A DNA stretch of 64,000 bases, from the NCBI RefSeq assembly GCF_900496995.4, contig NC_044016.1, forward strand, positions 22,300,932 to 22,364,931, read 5' to 3'. Each line of letters starts with the position of its first letter. Position 1 is the stretch's first letter. The DNA is from Aquila chrysaetos chrysaetos (Eukaryota; Chordata; Aves; Accipitriformes; Accipitridae). Below, piece after piece: positions 46,425-61,400 of this stretch. Under the pieces are notes generated by a model that did no database searches, was not told where the DNA came from, and worked only from the letters and a program-made list of their open reading frames with translations. The position numbers were made by a program, and so were the translations under genes.

Positions 46425-49400
46425 CTGTAACCAAAAGAAAATAAGCACTTACATGCTAGCAAAGATGGTCAATAAAAGCATGAGGCTTTAGAAGTATAAA
46501 CTTTATGGGTGACAGCAACAGAAATCAGACCAATATCCTGCCCTAGCCTGGACTCGTATATTTATCAGAATGCTAGTTCTTGTGAATCTAACATGGAGCC
46601 CTGAACTGTGCATTGCAAAGGTAAGCAGCACAGAATTTGGTAACATACCCACCAGGCTATTTTAATATTTTCAAAAAGAGAAGTGCCCAACTCCTAAAAG
46701 CACATACTGACACCAAGAGCCAAACCCCCAGTTACAGTGTTACAGTAAATGCACGCTACAGTGTAGAAAATAGGTACCTATGGATGATTTGGCATTCTTC
46801 TGAAAGTAATTCTTGTGCAAGAAGCAATGGCAAATTTGAATGAAAAAGCATCCTGAAATTCATAAAATAAACCTTATGAGACCTCAGACTCTAGCAGATT
46901 TTAAACTGTTTTGGCTGCTTCTGCAACTCACCTCAGATTCTTGTCTTTCTGGGAGGGTTTCTATTCCATTGTGATCCTGTATATGTTGTGGGGCCTCGGC
47001 TTCTAGGTCTATATCAGCCTGCATGTTGGGCTTTTCATTCTCCCATTTTGCAAAGCCTTTGCTCTTCCCAGCTTTGCCATGGAATTTGGACTTCATTTTG
47101 GGGAAAGTATGGGAACCTGAATCATTCCAGCCTGGCTCATGCCAGAGTGGTTCTGTCTGTGTTGCTTGACTGGTGGTTGCCCTCTGCAGCCGCACCGAAA
47201 TTTTCCGTGAAGAGCCAGTGACGAGGGTGATAGCTCTGCCATCGAGGTCCTGGTGTTCCGCAGCAACACTAGGAAATTCAAATACTTCATCTTGGACTGA
47301 AAGAGGGGGTGGAATTGTTTATTTCAAATATTCTACTTCAAGATCTTTACAAAAAGAAAACTTACACCCGAGGAGGGTAACCCCCTATATGAAGCAGTGA
47401 TATAATTAGCAATATCCATATGCTGCTTGGAAACTGATTCTGGCCTTGTGTGTGCATGTTTCCCTCTCCCTCCATCTGCATGCTCAGGGCATAAGGCAGA
47501 GCTAGAATTGTGCCCTGTGTCTCCCAGCCCCTGCCCCTACGTGGCTTATAAGGAGAAATATGATTTCCCTAATTATAATTTTATTTCTTTTCAGCTGAGA
47601 TAGAGGTGCCAGTATAGAGGATAGGGAGCCTCAGGCAGAGACTAAGGCCATCACTGCAGAAAGGCATGTTGTAATCTGAGCACTGAATACAAACCACAGT
47701 GCAGTGGAAACTACATGTGCTGCTCTGTGCGTTGATAAAAAGGAAAAATTAAAAATGGCAGCAAGGACACTGGCCATTAGAGAGGATTCCAGAAATGGTT
47801 TAAAATAGGAACAAAAGTGCTCTCACCTGGAGGCAGAGAGGGACTGCTAGGCAGAGAGCCATGGTTGCTGCCTACTGAGGTCCCTCTGGAAAATTTCCTG
47901 CATGCCAGCACAAGCAGGTCTCTGCATTGCTTGTGACAGTTGGCACCACAATCTGTAAAGAAAGGAATTGTTAAGTCACTAAATGGAAAGCCACAACTAT
48001 CTGGTAATCCCTCAGGGTTATTAGCAGACAGATACCAAGAGGGACTTTGAAGGAACAAGTACTTTGACAGAAGGTGTGAAGGGAGTTACAGAAATGGATC
48101 ATTTGGTGTGAAGGGCGTTACGAAAAATGGATCATTTCCATGGCAGCCATTAATAGAAATCTGGCAGCAGAAGGGAAGAGGGGGAAATGATAGTTTCATC
48201 AGAAATTAGTCTCAAGGAAGAGACCTGGAATTAGTGGTATGATCCTGTGTATGCCATGCATAAAGCTTCTGCTTCACTGCCTGAGTTTCCAAAAAAAGTT
48301 TGGGTTGGGTTTTTTTTTTATTTGACCCAGCTGAGCCCATTGTAGTAAACACACTGGAGCATCCATACTCTGAGCCTCTGGAAGGACAGCTGGAGGTCAG
48401 TGTAGACCACTGTAGGTTAAAACTGGTCTAAGTAGCTCAGCAAGCAACATCAGCACAGAGTAAGCTCTGTGGATGTGTATCATCCACCTGGATGAAACTG
48501 GCTGAGTGCCTGCACACCTAGCCTTTGCTGGGCTTTGCATCACTAGATACATTTATCTGAAGTGTGACTGTAGTACAGATCTGATCTGCCAGAAAGGGCC
48601 AAAGGGTGGAGGGTGTGTGCCCCAAACACAGCTCGCTCTCCTCTGTGTCCCTTGCCCTTGTTTGAAAATTTCCATCTCCCTTGTTTCTCTGTTGCTGCTC
48701 CATGACCTATCATTTTGTTCTAGGTGAGCCATTGTCAAAGCATTGTGTTTATAACTCTCTGCTAAAAGAACCATTCTGCTCAGGGCAGCAGCTCTAGCAT
48801 GATGGGTGAGAGTTCTAGTTTCTCCCATCACCTTGTTCATACGACTAATACAGAAGTACCTGCCCAACTGTGGTTTTGTCTGGCCTAAAGGTAATTTCTG
48901 CCCCCCTGCCCCCCAATACAATAAAGATCTCTCTTGGCAGTAGAGAACCTCTTTCATCACTTGTAGACCACAGAGTCTAGCTTTACCTCATTATCCACAG
49001 TGCTAGGTTAAGCAGCAGACCTGAACAGATTAAATCCCTCCCTCCCTCTGCTAGCAGTGTCAGAGATTCAAAACAGAAGATGACAGCTCTGTGCTCAGAG
49101 GCAGAAATCATCCATAACAGGTGCAGCACTCTAGTGATGCTGGCATACGGAGCAGCTGGTAGCTGCTGCAACAAAGGGCAGGCACTAATTACACTCGTTG
49201 ACCACTTTAAGATCTGAGTGAGCAGCTCTGCTCTCTTACTCTCATGCTCCACTGCCTGTGATTTTGACTCTACAGAACCACTTTTGCTCTTTCTCCACTG
49301 GGCCACTGTTACAAGCAATGATGTAGGAGAGAGCTCAGCTTTCAGATCTCAAACTGAGTTTACAGGGCTGCTGTGACAAAACCCTGTCTTCCTTCCCTCA

Positions 49401-52400
49401 TCCTACCAGTAAAAGTATAGACCACAACTAGCCCTTCTGTAGCTGCTCAGATGACAGTAATCAGGAATAGCTGAATTACATACTATGGTTTAGTCATGGA
49501 CATTTTCCCCACCCGTCTCTAAGGAAGAGAAGTTCATGGGTGCAGAGGGAGGCAGGAATATGGTGTATCCTAAAAAACAATACTGCCAATTCTTCACCCT
49601 TCTCCTGGGAGCCAGTATAAGACTAAGGGAGAAGAGTGCATATAAATAGAACTATGAAGCCCCAGCACGAATGTTCCCCTGTGAATAACTGGGATGCAAC
49701 TACAACCGTGAAAATCAACAGTGCCCTTCAGCCAGAGCTGAGCTGCTGGAGAAATAAATAGGTCCAGGACTTTAAAGCCAATGAGGACCACTACAATGTC
49801 ATTCTTGATCTGACCTGCTCAATATGGTATAAGTACTACATAAGAAATTAAACATTTAATGAAAGCAACAGAGGGGGCTGTAAGAGGTCTAGTATTTTTT
49901 TTAAGTTGAATGTCTGGAGAAGATCTTGAAATGAGATCTGCTGGGCAGTCTAGGAATTAAGTATTTCTCTATTTCTAGCTCAGCCACTATTGCATTGCAA
50001 GGCCAGTTAGGCTTCACTACAGACATGCGAATGAACGTGACAGACAGCATTGCCAGCAGACCTTTTCCTGACCCCAAGTCTCAGAAGATATATTTCAGGA
50101 TGTCTTGGTGTAGGATGAGGACACTTAGTTTTCCAAGATGCAAGGTCTTTGCTGGTAGAAAGCGACTCCTCATGGAGTCAGTGGCTGCTTTGGACCTTTA
50201 GCTCACAGAACCTGTGTGTTCCTACTGAGTGCTATATCCCCTAATGCAGTGAGACTTCATAGCATACCAGCACTCACTGTTCATGGACAGTACCAAGTAT
50301 AGAAGCAAAATTTACATGAACAGATGCCATTTTAGTAAAAAATACAGTTGACCTACTTGTGCTAAACCCCACCACCTATAGCTTGAAAAATCCATGCAAT
50401 GTTTGTTTACCTTTGCATTTGTAGCCTTGTTTGATTATACCCCAGAGCTGCAAAGAAAGACAAAAGAACGTCAAGGAATCAGAAAAGAAAGCCGGAAGGA
50501 AAACAAGGTCACAATGAGGAAGTACCAATGGCTACAAAATCACAAACAGGATACAACTGCTCTTAACACCCTTCCTGTTAGGCAGACTTCCCCCTCTAAC
50601 TGTGATAAGACTTGTGTGGCTTCCCCCTTTTTTCTACTACTTACAGTGGGACGACCAGAGAAGGGGAGACACAGATGACATTTGCTTCCAGGAATGGGTG
50701 AAAAATTGCCATCATATCAAGCTTACTGAAACCAGCAGAGCACATTCTGCTTCTAGGCTCACTTAATGTTATCCGCAGGGGAATTTCCAGTGTACATCCA
50801 TTCTCCAGATACTTGAATGAACCATGCCATTCAAACACAGCAGAAGAAAACACCACTGGGGATAAAAATTAGGTTCTTGGTTCCCATACTGGTCCCCAGC
50901 ACACTTAGCCACAGCAATCTGTTTTGTCCACTTCTTTCCATTAAAAAAAAAGTTGAAGACTGGAAGGGGGAGAAAAGCCACTAAATTCCATCTTTGCCTC
51001 CTCCCAGAAGCTGTTCTTGGTGACGTACATGACAACCAAATGTTAAACTTCCAGAAGGCAGTGTGTGTGGTCCCACTTTTGGGAAGCTTTCACTGCAACA
51101 GGAGCAGGATTGCTTGGAAGTAGGAAAATTCCCTAGCTAATTGTTATCTATACACTCAGAAGCACTGTATCTACAGCCATGGCATTATAAAAACAAGTGT
51201 TTTCACTCTGAGAGGCAGAGAGAGGAAGGGAAAGTTTTTCTAGCTCCAGCATTAAAGTAAAAAAATCTGGGACTCCAGTGTTTATTTATCCTGAACTCAT
51301 TCAAAACATGACCAGGGAGGGTGAGCGTGGCTCCTCACCATATTTATAAGAATCCATGCACAGTGTGCAAGGGGTGAATATGGTCATTAAAGAGATGGTC
51401 AAAAGGAAGAGTTGGACAACATTCAGCATGCAAAAGAAAGAGTAAAATAAACAGGATAGGAAGATTCTGGGGGAAAAAATCCTATACACTGCACAAAAGA
51501 CTTTGCAAGGAAAAATGAGGGCTTGGAGAAAGCAAAATAGATTAGACAAGGTGGAAGAACAGTGAATAAAAAACCAGAAGGGACAACAGTGGAAGAAGGG
51601 TCCAGAAAAAGCCTGCTGCTTGCTCTTTTCCTGCTAATGCTGTATAGATATATGCACAGTGATTACAGTTGCTGTGGTCAAGCAGTGACAGTGGAGCCCT
51701 CCAGCCCCCCCTTGGAAGAGCAGCAATGACTTTTTTTCTAAGGTCTCTTTGCCAGGATCACTATAAGAGACATGGATTGTTACATCTTTCATTTAAGCTC
51801 TAATCTGTTCCCACTGCAGAGCTTTCGCCTCACCTTCTTAGCTCTGTACCTTCTTCCTACTCAAATTTGGCACCACTGTTGTGGTTACACACAGCCATGA
51901 AAGCTTAGCTGAAGTGCCATATCATGAATTCTGACCTAAAGCTTTGAATGTGTCTAACACAGCTTTGCTGCAAAGCTGGCTTAAGCCAGCTCCAAGGTAA
52001 GAGAATCTGTGCAAATTCAGATTATAAAGCTCGGCAGGATGGCTGGTCACCTACCCTCGTACGTGGAGCAACTCAAGCTATGGGAGGGAACTGTAACTGG
52101 CCATGGGCATATCAATTTCATGCTGCTTAATGGCATTAGGTTTTAGCTTGACCTTCAAAGTTCGTATTGTTTTAATAATGGATATTTTATTGAATACTGC
52201 GTGCATTGCACTGTCATGTCAATTCATCCTGTTGCACTGTTGATGCACATTATTTTGACTGTGAAGCAGTGCATCAGTTTGAAATTAGGTTTCCACCCAT
52301 GGATGAGCAGCACTGAAATGCAGAACAAAGACACAGCAGATTTTGTAATTGGTTCCTGTCCTATCAGCCCAACTCATCCACAGGACAATGCCAATGACTT

Positions 52401-55400
52401 CAGTGAGTTGACAGGAAAAATGATCTTATTTCCATTTCCTGTACAACCCCTTACTCGTTTGTATTTCTGCACTGGATGTAATCAGGGAGACGTGAAAAAT
52501 CCAACAATGGCCAATTAGCAGATTGATGCAGGAGAAAAATATCTGGTGGAGAGGACATTGCAGGACAGTCCTTGGGCTTTGCTTTGCTATGGAAGCCTTC
52601 CAAACATGAACTGAGTGTCACGAACGCAATGACGTCTTCCCGAGGCTGCAGGCAGCCTGAAACAATAGGCTCAGGCCAGTGACTGCCCCTGCCCCATCAC
52701 TCTGCTGGAGCTGTCAGCTCAAGAGCACACCAGCACGCTCCTGAATCAGCATTGACCATGTCGCCTCTGAGGTTTTTGCAGTTCTAGCGGAAATAGGTGG
52801 ATTTCCTTCTTCCCCAATGGCCTTGATCAGTGGTTATGATAGGGACCATGAGCATCTGAACAAGACTGACGTGTCACAACAGAAGTGAGCTGAAGATGGG
52901 AGCATGGACAAGAGCAGGAACACGAGAGCTGGTCTGAAAGGAGGCACGTTTTTGCACTTAGCAGTGCTGTTATTGTTACTTTCAACCACGAAGAAACATT
53001 ACTTAGTGGAAAAGTTCATGTAGTAGAAGCTGGAGATCTTGCTACTGATAGCAGAGGCAGATCTGCACTGGAGAGCAGGGATGATGGTCTGAGTTTACAC
53101 CCTGTACGTGGGCCACACATAAGCAGAGGACATGGCCTTCTGCCCTTATTGCTTTAACTGTCTAAATGTGGACATTTGATTTCAGCAGAGTGTGTGCATT
53201 AAAGTAACTTTTAAATCAGAGTAATTCCATTTTCTTTACTATACTTGGTCTGAAGTGGAAAAGTTGGAGGAGGTTTACAAGCAATGCAAATATTCACGAA
53301 ACCAATCATTTCCCAGCTATGTACAGAGCACTCTAATAAGTGGCATCTGGTGAGTTATGGCTGAGAGAAAAAGCAAATTAAAAAAAACCCCAACAAATAA
53401 ATTTAAAAAATTCTTGTTGCACAGAACTGCTGGAAGCACTTTTGATTTCTCAATCAAATTAGAAGATCTGTTAATTCAATAGAGAAAGGATTAAGGCTGT
53501 TATGGCCATTCAGAGAATTATGAACATAGCTATGTTGCCATGTGCAATTTCCTGAGAAAGAACGGCTTTTGCTTCATCTACATCCTCTGTTCCAGACACC
53601 CATTTTCCCTTGAGCTTGTTTACATGGGAAATCAAGCCAAATTAAAGAACTTAAGATAAACCAAGTAAAGCCATTCATATAGACTCTAATATCCTTTAGC
53701 TAACATAATCTTATTTTTTCCCCCCTGCAACAGTAATTCTTACAAATGCCAGTGTTCAGGAACCACTAAAACAAAACTGGATAGCAGAGCTACAACATGA
53801 GTAAATGTTTTGTGCTGCTGAATGCAATGAGATATTTGGCCAAGAGACTTTAGCAATGCATGGAGCCAGTTTCACTCTGTCTATATTAAAGGGTAAAAAA
53901 TTGTGTTTAAGATATACTATTATTAAAAACATACTTACAAATCCTGCACAGTGCTCGCAGAAAGTTGGTTTAAGATAGGTCATCTCCTGAAAGTTATGAA
54001 TAAACCCTGGTCCCATTTTACACTGGAACTGTGATTTAGCTCTCAGAAAGTAAGCCATCATTTCTTCTTTGCTTATAAGACCATCTCTGTTCGGGAAGAA
54101 AAAAAATAGAGTAGATCTGTCACTGCTCACAGCACTGAACAATTCAGGATTTTCTCACTGCAAAAAGCATGTAGCACACAAAATGCATTCTTTGAAAGGC
54201 CTGCAACAGATCTGGCAGAAAAAAAAAATAGAGCCTTTGTGGTTCTTATCCTTCATTAAACAGCAAACACTGGACTCACAGCATGGACCTTGGTTTCTCA
54301 TCTGTTAATGGTATCAGAGCACAGACCAGGCCATTAAGTGAAGGATCTGGACCTACTGCTCACACAGACCAAGCAGTTATGCCCCCGGCTGACCACCAGC
54401 CTTGACAGCCAAAGAGATTCTGGACAACAAGAATTATCAAGCCCAACTGGCTAGGAAATACATGTTATATATACTTCCTAGAATATCTGTTACCCTCTCT
54501 CTGCTATATACACTAATTTCCCCTGTCCCGCAGACAACTTGTTTCATCAGGCTGATGCCTGGTCTGGATACAGCATCTCCACTGTAATTTAATGGGACTG
54601 TAGAGGTTTTGACTCAGTCCCAGCAGGAATTCCTCATTAAGCTTTTACATAAACGATTTTTAAAGTACCAGGTAATGCAGGACTCCAACCTGGGTGGGCT
54701 TATAGAACCAACTACAGCATAAGAAGTTAAATGAGAACAGAATTCAGCCTTCAGTGATCTTCAGTTCCTTAAGCAAGATGTCAGACACAAGAAGCTTGGG
54801 AGACACTGTTTCTTCAATACTTGGTTTTCATGAGTTTTTAAATTGAGGAAAAGAAAAAAAAACCACAAAGAAATCTCCAAACTTACTGGTCTTTGTCCAG
54901 CACACAGAAAGAGTCCAAAAAGGGGAAGTTGGCAGCTATACTTTCGAAGTCTTCCTGAGAAATATAGCCATCATGGTCATGATCGTAGTTCCTAAAGACA
55001 GACTGGGAAAAAGAAAGAAATTATTGTCCTAATATCAGCCTATCCTGAATCTATACCAGCTTTTCAACTTTATAATTACATGTAACTTAATGTTCAACAT
55101 TACTAATCAGATGCTTTGCTGCCTTGTTTTATTCCCTTTATTCCTACTTGGTACTTCAATATGCATATTTATTGGACTATAAGGGAAAAAATGGCTAATT
55201 TTTGAAGAAAACTTGACCTCAGTAATTATCTAGTGATGGTCCTCCACACCTCTTCAGGCATAATTAGTCTTGCTTTATTTTTCTTCTTTCTTGGAAGTGT
55301 CACTAAAATTCTGCCCCGTGACATATTCCCTTTGCTTCATTAAGTATGCTTTTTAATCACAAAAAAAGAAATAAAACAAAAACAACCCAACAGCAGCTTT

Positions 55401-58400
55401 CCCATGAGTATTTCAGATGTTTTTGGCTTCACTTCTCTTTTAGTTGGTCACCTCTGCTCTGCCACAGTACTGTTTCTATCTGATTTGTTTATTAATACTT
55501 TGATATCCACGTCACACACGAGCACTTTGTATCTAACAACCATTCCCTCCCAACAACCCACCCCAGCCCACCACTGAGTAAAAACAGACATGGGATCAAA
55601 TTTAAAAGGTTGCATAAAGCGATGGAAGTCCTCCTTAGCTGGTAAGGAATTACTATATTTTGTCTTACTGATTGCAGAGATGTGCAAGGGGCGTTAAAGC
55701 TATGTGTGATGCTGATGGGAAAAACATGAGTGTCAGAGTCAACATGGCTATCTGAAAGACACATATTGAAGCACAAACTCTCTCACTAGATTAACATTTG
55801 GTTGACAAAGACAAGATTTAATATACTGAGACCTCTGAAAGGTGTTTGCAGTGTCCTTATTTTAACGAGAACATGATGAAGCCAATTTCTAAGCACCTGT
55901 CAAATGACCTGTAACTGATGACTGGCAGATCTCAAAAATACATCATCAAGAAGGAACCAATATGCAAACTCAAGTAGTATTCAACACTTAGTAATAAAAA
56001 CAATGCCTTAAAGCACAACTCAAAGCAGCTAGTAAATGACAAAGATTGGCAAAACAGACAGCTGTACAGAGAGGTGTGGGCCTCTTGGTAAGCTGTATCC
56101 ATAACAGCCCCAAGCCATGTTTTAATCCTGTCAAACTCAAGATCATACATCCTGAACCAGGCCAAAATTATGGAATGGGAGACTGCATCTCTCCCACCCA
56201 CAGGAACACGAACAACCCCCCACCCAGCACATTCTGGAAAGATTAAGGAGTTGCGACAGACTTCCTATTTAAACAAGCTATCAAAGAGAGGTTTGGATGG
56301 GGAGTGATTTTTATCAACACATATGGCACTGAGAAAAGCAATACAGGAACAGCATGTGCAGTTCTGGCGTCCCACATTAAGAGCAAAATGAATTTTTTTT
56401 TTTTTAAAAAGAGCATGTACAAAAAATAAACCGGAAGATATATTTGAAGGCTGAGTGAGAGAACTGAAGTCTTTGCTTAAGTTATCTTAACAACATAATC
56501 CCAATTAATGACCTGTAACACAGACGAAGGTCAGAGTTTAATAGTGCCTCCCAGACTTAGTTATTAATTTGTAAAAAGCAGAAGGAAATCTTGCTTCATT
56601 ATCTTCAACACGTTCCTGGTTCCTCTGCATGCTGCCCATATCACTAAAACTCCCTTACACACCAGCACAACAGGGCTCAGTCTCTCCAAAGGAACCTGGC
56701 AGTGTTTAGTTTTGCTTGCGTTACCTAACACATCACCTTCCAAACTGAAGCTGGAAGATCCCAACTATAATTCTCCATGACCTCATGCCCACATTTTTAA
56801 AGTGTTATGAAGACAGTGCTATCTTTACCATACATAATATACTCTGGACAGTCAAATGACAGCAAGTTGAAAACCAGAAGTATGGTTTCCGGAAAACTCC
56901 TCTGGACCTAGTAATGTGTGAGTCCTTGTTTCTGAGTATTTTTGTTTCCAGCTGTCTGTTACCAGACATGAACTGGGTGGCTAGAGCTGCAAAAACTCAA
57001 AAACTTTGCCCTCTGATTTTATATTTGCTAATCAAATCTATTGAACAGCAGCTAGGCTTTGGATGCTCCTGAAAGTTTGCTCCTTTACCTCCAGAAACCT
57101 GCTTACTAATCCCATCGCTGATTGCAGGAATAAAATAAATATTTCTGGACATATCAGTAAAGGCTCAAATTTGTTATTGGGTGCCTGAAATTCATCCCAA
57201 CCGTAACAATATCTTGAAAAGCTTGAAATTAATTATAATGATGACAATATCAAAGCTATCATTCTCTTTGACCAGTATATTCTTCCAAATACTTACATCC
57301 ACCAGCTTTCGTATATGCTTGTTAATGACTGTAGGGTCAGGTTTTGGTACCACTCCAGATGCCCACTCCAGTGGCACTACTGGCTTGTTAGGGGTCATTG
57401 GGGAGGTAGGCTGCTGAGAAATGGATCAGAACACAAAGATTTTCAAATCTGAATTATGAAGTTGAATTTCCCGTTAAAAGCAGCTCTATATGTCGGAGCT
57501 ACAACCACAAACTACTGGAGTCCCTGTGCTGTAAAAACGTGCTTAGCAAAACATCAGGCAAGGTTTTAAAGGATTGCTTGCCTCCACTATCAGCTTCATT
57601 TGGGCTCTCTGTGGCACCTCGCAGCTACACCGGCAGCAGCAGTGCCCAGCGAGCTCAGAAGCAAACTGAGGCAGACTTTCCTCACTGCCATCTCCAGAGG
57701 GTTCAACAGCAATGAGACTTGGAGGAAGAGGGAAGGAAGGAGGGTCTCGGGACACAGCAGGCATCAGAAATAGGTAACTCCAGAAACCTGCTTTTCTCCT
57801 TCCCAGTAAAGCCCCTGAGGAACTCTCCACCACAATGCAGCCTGGCCCCAACTCCCTGACGGAGGGACCATGCCCAGGAGCCACATGAGGGACTGCAGCA
57901 GCCTGAATAAGTTAACACTCCTGCTCTGTGCAGCACCAAGAAGAGAGCAGGATGCAGAAGTGGGGGCAGAATTGTGCTCAGCAATCCCACCGGTTTCCAG
58001 CTGAGATGGGCCAGGATGCACAGCTTAATTCATTTAGGCAGCCTGAGCAGAAAGGGGTTAATCTTTGACTTGCTCTGCAGACAACACCAGCCAGACTATT
58101 TTATTTTGAAAACAGCTTGGTCTTGATGAAATGGTAGCTGACAGCTCACTTGATGCACAGAGCATGCAGCCCGACTCCTTCCACGCCACTACAGTGCTTT
58201 GGGAGAAGCTCTGGCACGCAGCTCAGCTTGTTCAAGTAGAAAATACAGGACAAACCTGAACACAGTTTCAGGTAAGGCTTCAAAAATCAGCAGTTAGCAT
58301 GAAAAAAGCTGCAAGACATACTGGCCTTCTCCTGTATCTGCCACTGGACCTCTAGCAGGTGAAGCAGTGTCAAGCAGAAAAAATTCAGCATGGTTTTGAT

Positions 58401-61400
58401 CAGAAAGGAGATGGCCCACAACCTCAGAAGGCCCCTGTATTAGCTGATGAGCAAGAAACCTGGGTCTCATCTGTCTCCCTTTAAATTGGTGTGAGTTGAG
58501 AGGGACGTAATTAAGCCATGGAAAGATGTTATAGTTATTATTGTGTATAACAAAGGTGTTGTAGACTTTGCCATTGAGATGAAAAATGGTCACAAGATCA
58601 CACTCTACTGTGTTTGGTAGGAAAAAAAAAAAGAAGGCTATGTCAGTGGGTTGCTTTATTAATTTGGCTTTTCCCTATTCAATTGTCAGAACAGCTTTTA
58701 TCAGTTCCCCAATGGCTCTTGACTCATCATACAAATCCGCACAAGTAAGTTTGGGAAGAAAAAAATCCCTATATCCACAGAAATCAATTTCAACAAGAAA
58801 TACAGTGAACCTGGACATCCAGCTCTATATGCCAAAAGCACTTACAGAGTGTTTTAATCCTAAAATTAATGTCATCGCACAGTGATAGATCAACATACTG
58901 GCAAGTGGTTGTGCTCTAAAACTATGCAGAAATGCAGCAACCTTTTAAAGATGACATTACGTGATAACGTGTAACATGCCAGTATTGTGATATTCTTACA
59001 GCTATGGTCAGAGAAGAAATTTGAAATGTGCCTTCTCTTAAAAAAATCTTAGACTGAAGGGACTCAAAGCATCAGTATCAAAGTGTCAGAGTGGTGCTAG
59101 ACTACCAAGTCCTCACAGAGAGCTTTTAATTCCTGCTGGTCTGAGTGCAAAATGGCAGAAAGAGGCAGGATCCACTGAAGCCTTCCTCTTTCTTCTGGGC
59201 TATTTCATTTGAAGCCTTATTCAATTTTTATGTTTTTTGACAAGTTGCAACGAAAACTTCATGTTAGTTCCCACTAGCCAAAGGGAAATGTTGGTTCCTT
59301 CTATTTCACTCATAGACTTGTATGAACAATCATAATTTTATGTATGTATTTGAAATGCTTGCTATGAGGAAAGGTACTAACCAGTGTCCAGAGACTACCT
59401 AGCTTAATTTACTGAACATTCAGAAACACTGTATCTCATCACGCTGTTTGTGATTCAGCCTGTATCTCCTGGCTGTTTCACCAGCACAGGGGTAATGGTA
59501 TTGTAGACTGAAAAAGCGTTTTCAGATGGATGCAAACATCTGCGTATTTTGGTGTTGAAATAAATTCTACTCAAAAGCAAAAAAAATATGTATGTCTTCA
59601 GTGGCATCACTGCACCAGGCAAACTTGTCATCTAGCCAATAGCTGTACTTGCAAAAACTCCCAACAAGAAGATAACTAATGCTCAGGGAAAACCCAGTGT
59701 GACAGGGAGATGCTCTACTACAACTGGTGGTCAGTCTTCAGTATTTTTTTAGGCTGCTACATTGACTGAAGAGTCTCCTCCCAGTTTTAGCAGAATGAAA
59801 GTCTTGCTCAAGTCCCTGTTGACAGCAGGCTCGTATGCTAGCAGATCAGCTCCACTTTTGCCTCGAAAACGACTGCAGTAGCCTGAGGCACTTCCTCCAC
59901 AGTGGACCTGCATGGGAGTTGTACCCATACAACAATAAATCAAGGAGCATTGGAATGATATAACTATGCTGTCATGTTGCCTTTGACAAATTTTTCCATA
60001 TACAAAAGCTCTACCACTAAAAATTTCCCCCTCTAAAATACCTTGTGTGCTTTGGCACTCCATCAATGAGAAGTATGGCTCAAATGGTCTGGCTTCTGTC
60101 CGTTCAGCTGTAGCTTTCTACCCATCAGGGTGCTGCAACAGCTCAATGTCACTGGTTATTCATTGACCATTATGCAGAAGTCTCTCACAATTGCTGGCTA
60201 GTGTTAAAGTTCACAGCACTGTTTATATTGCTTTTGTCCTTCTTAGAGCTCAGGCTGGAGATCAAAGCAGCAATGTGGTAATTTTCTTCACTTACAATAG
60301 TGAGCCATTAGTCCTTCCACAACACAAAGCTGTAACAAATCGGCTTTGCTGGCAGTAATGGGAGCAAGAGGGAGCCAGAATGACTGCGATAAATGGGACC
60401 TGTTGTTGTCAAGTCATATCCGACAAGGACGGGACACTCTTATGAAATTACAGGTGTTCAAACTGAATTAGTGTTGACTATGGAAATCTTCAATAGCTTC
60501 CTTACTACTGCTCATCATCCACCACTGAAAGCACACACACATAGTCCTCAAACTGGTCTCCAAGAGTGATGAACTATCTTGAAACCCAGAGAAGCCCTAT
60601 ACTTGGAAATTAAGGGGTTCTGCTTCCTTGCTTGCTTTTAAGAATACTTCAAAAACATAAAAAGCACTGCAATGAATCACCTCAGACTACTGGACTCTGC
60701 TCTCACACTGCTAAGCATTTCCAGCCACCCTTAGTTTCTGCTCGTGTCAGACTTGAGAGGCCTCAGCCTAAGAGAATCACGTGCTGGATGTGACAGGTAG
60801 TAAGGATGTTAATGCACTGATGAAATGCTCATAGGGAAGAAGACTCCCCAAACTTTGGCAACAGAAGAGAGAGTAATGCTTTAAATGAAATTCAAATATT
60901 AATTAGGAGATTCATCTGTATCCTCAGACTTGCAAAGCATAATGAAAAATGTATCAATGCAGCATTTTTTCAGTTGTACATACTAAAAAAAAAAGTAATA
61001 TCTATTCTGAAGTGTTTAAACATTGGTTGAGAGGCCAAGATACAGCCAATTCTACATAAGCAAACAGTATTTAAAACACTACAGCTAATGCTGTGGCTTA
61101 CCTAAAACAAATCTTTGGACTCAGTGTTGTATTATACAACTGCACCAACATCCAGAAAATGAAGTAATGGTCACATAATAATAATTGATGTAAACTTACA
61201 AAGGATATCTTCACATAAAGCAAACTATGTTTTTCATGACTTGGAGAGGTTTTTGTAGAAAAATAATTAATAATGAAGTCTGGCATCTTTCACTATTTAC
61301 TTCTCCCAATATGCACTAAAACCTATAAAGAGTGACTGTGTTTACTATACAAGCATACACACTAAAAGGCTTTAAGTGAATAGGAATAATGAAACTCATT

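Noticed and set aside
48553..48960. 135-codon minus-strand frame in a RASGRP3 intron
   Set aside because: No splice sites fit the RASGRP3 phases, and the flanking exons join perfectly without it.
57543..58021. Overlapping minus-strand frames of 85-113 codons in a RASGRP3 intron
   Set aside because: A locally GC-rich patch explains them. There is no recognisable domain, and RASGRP3 orthologues have no extra exon here that I know of.
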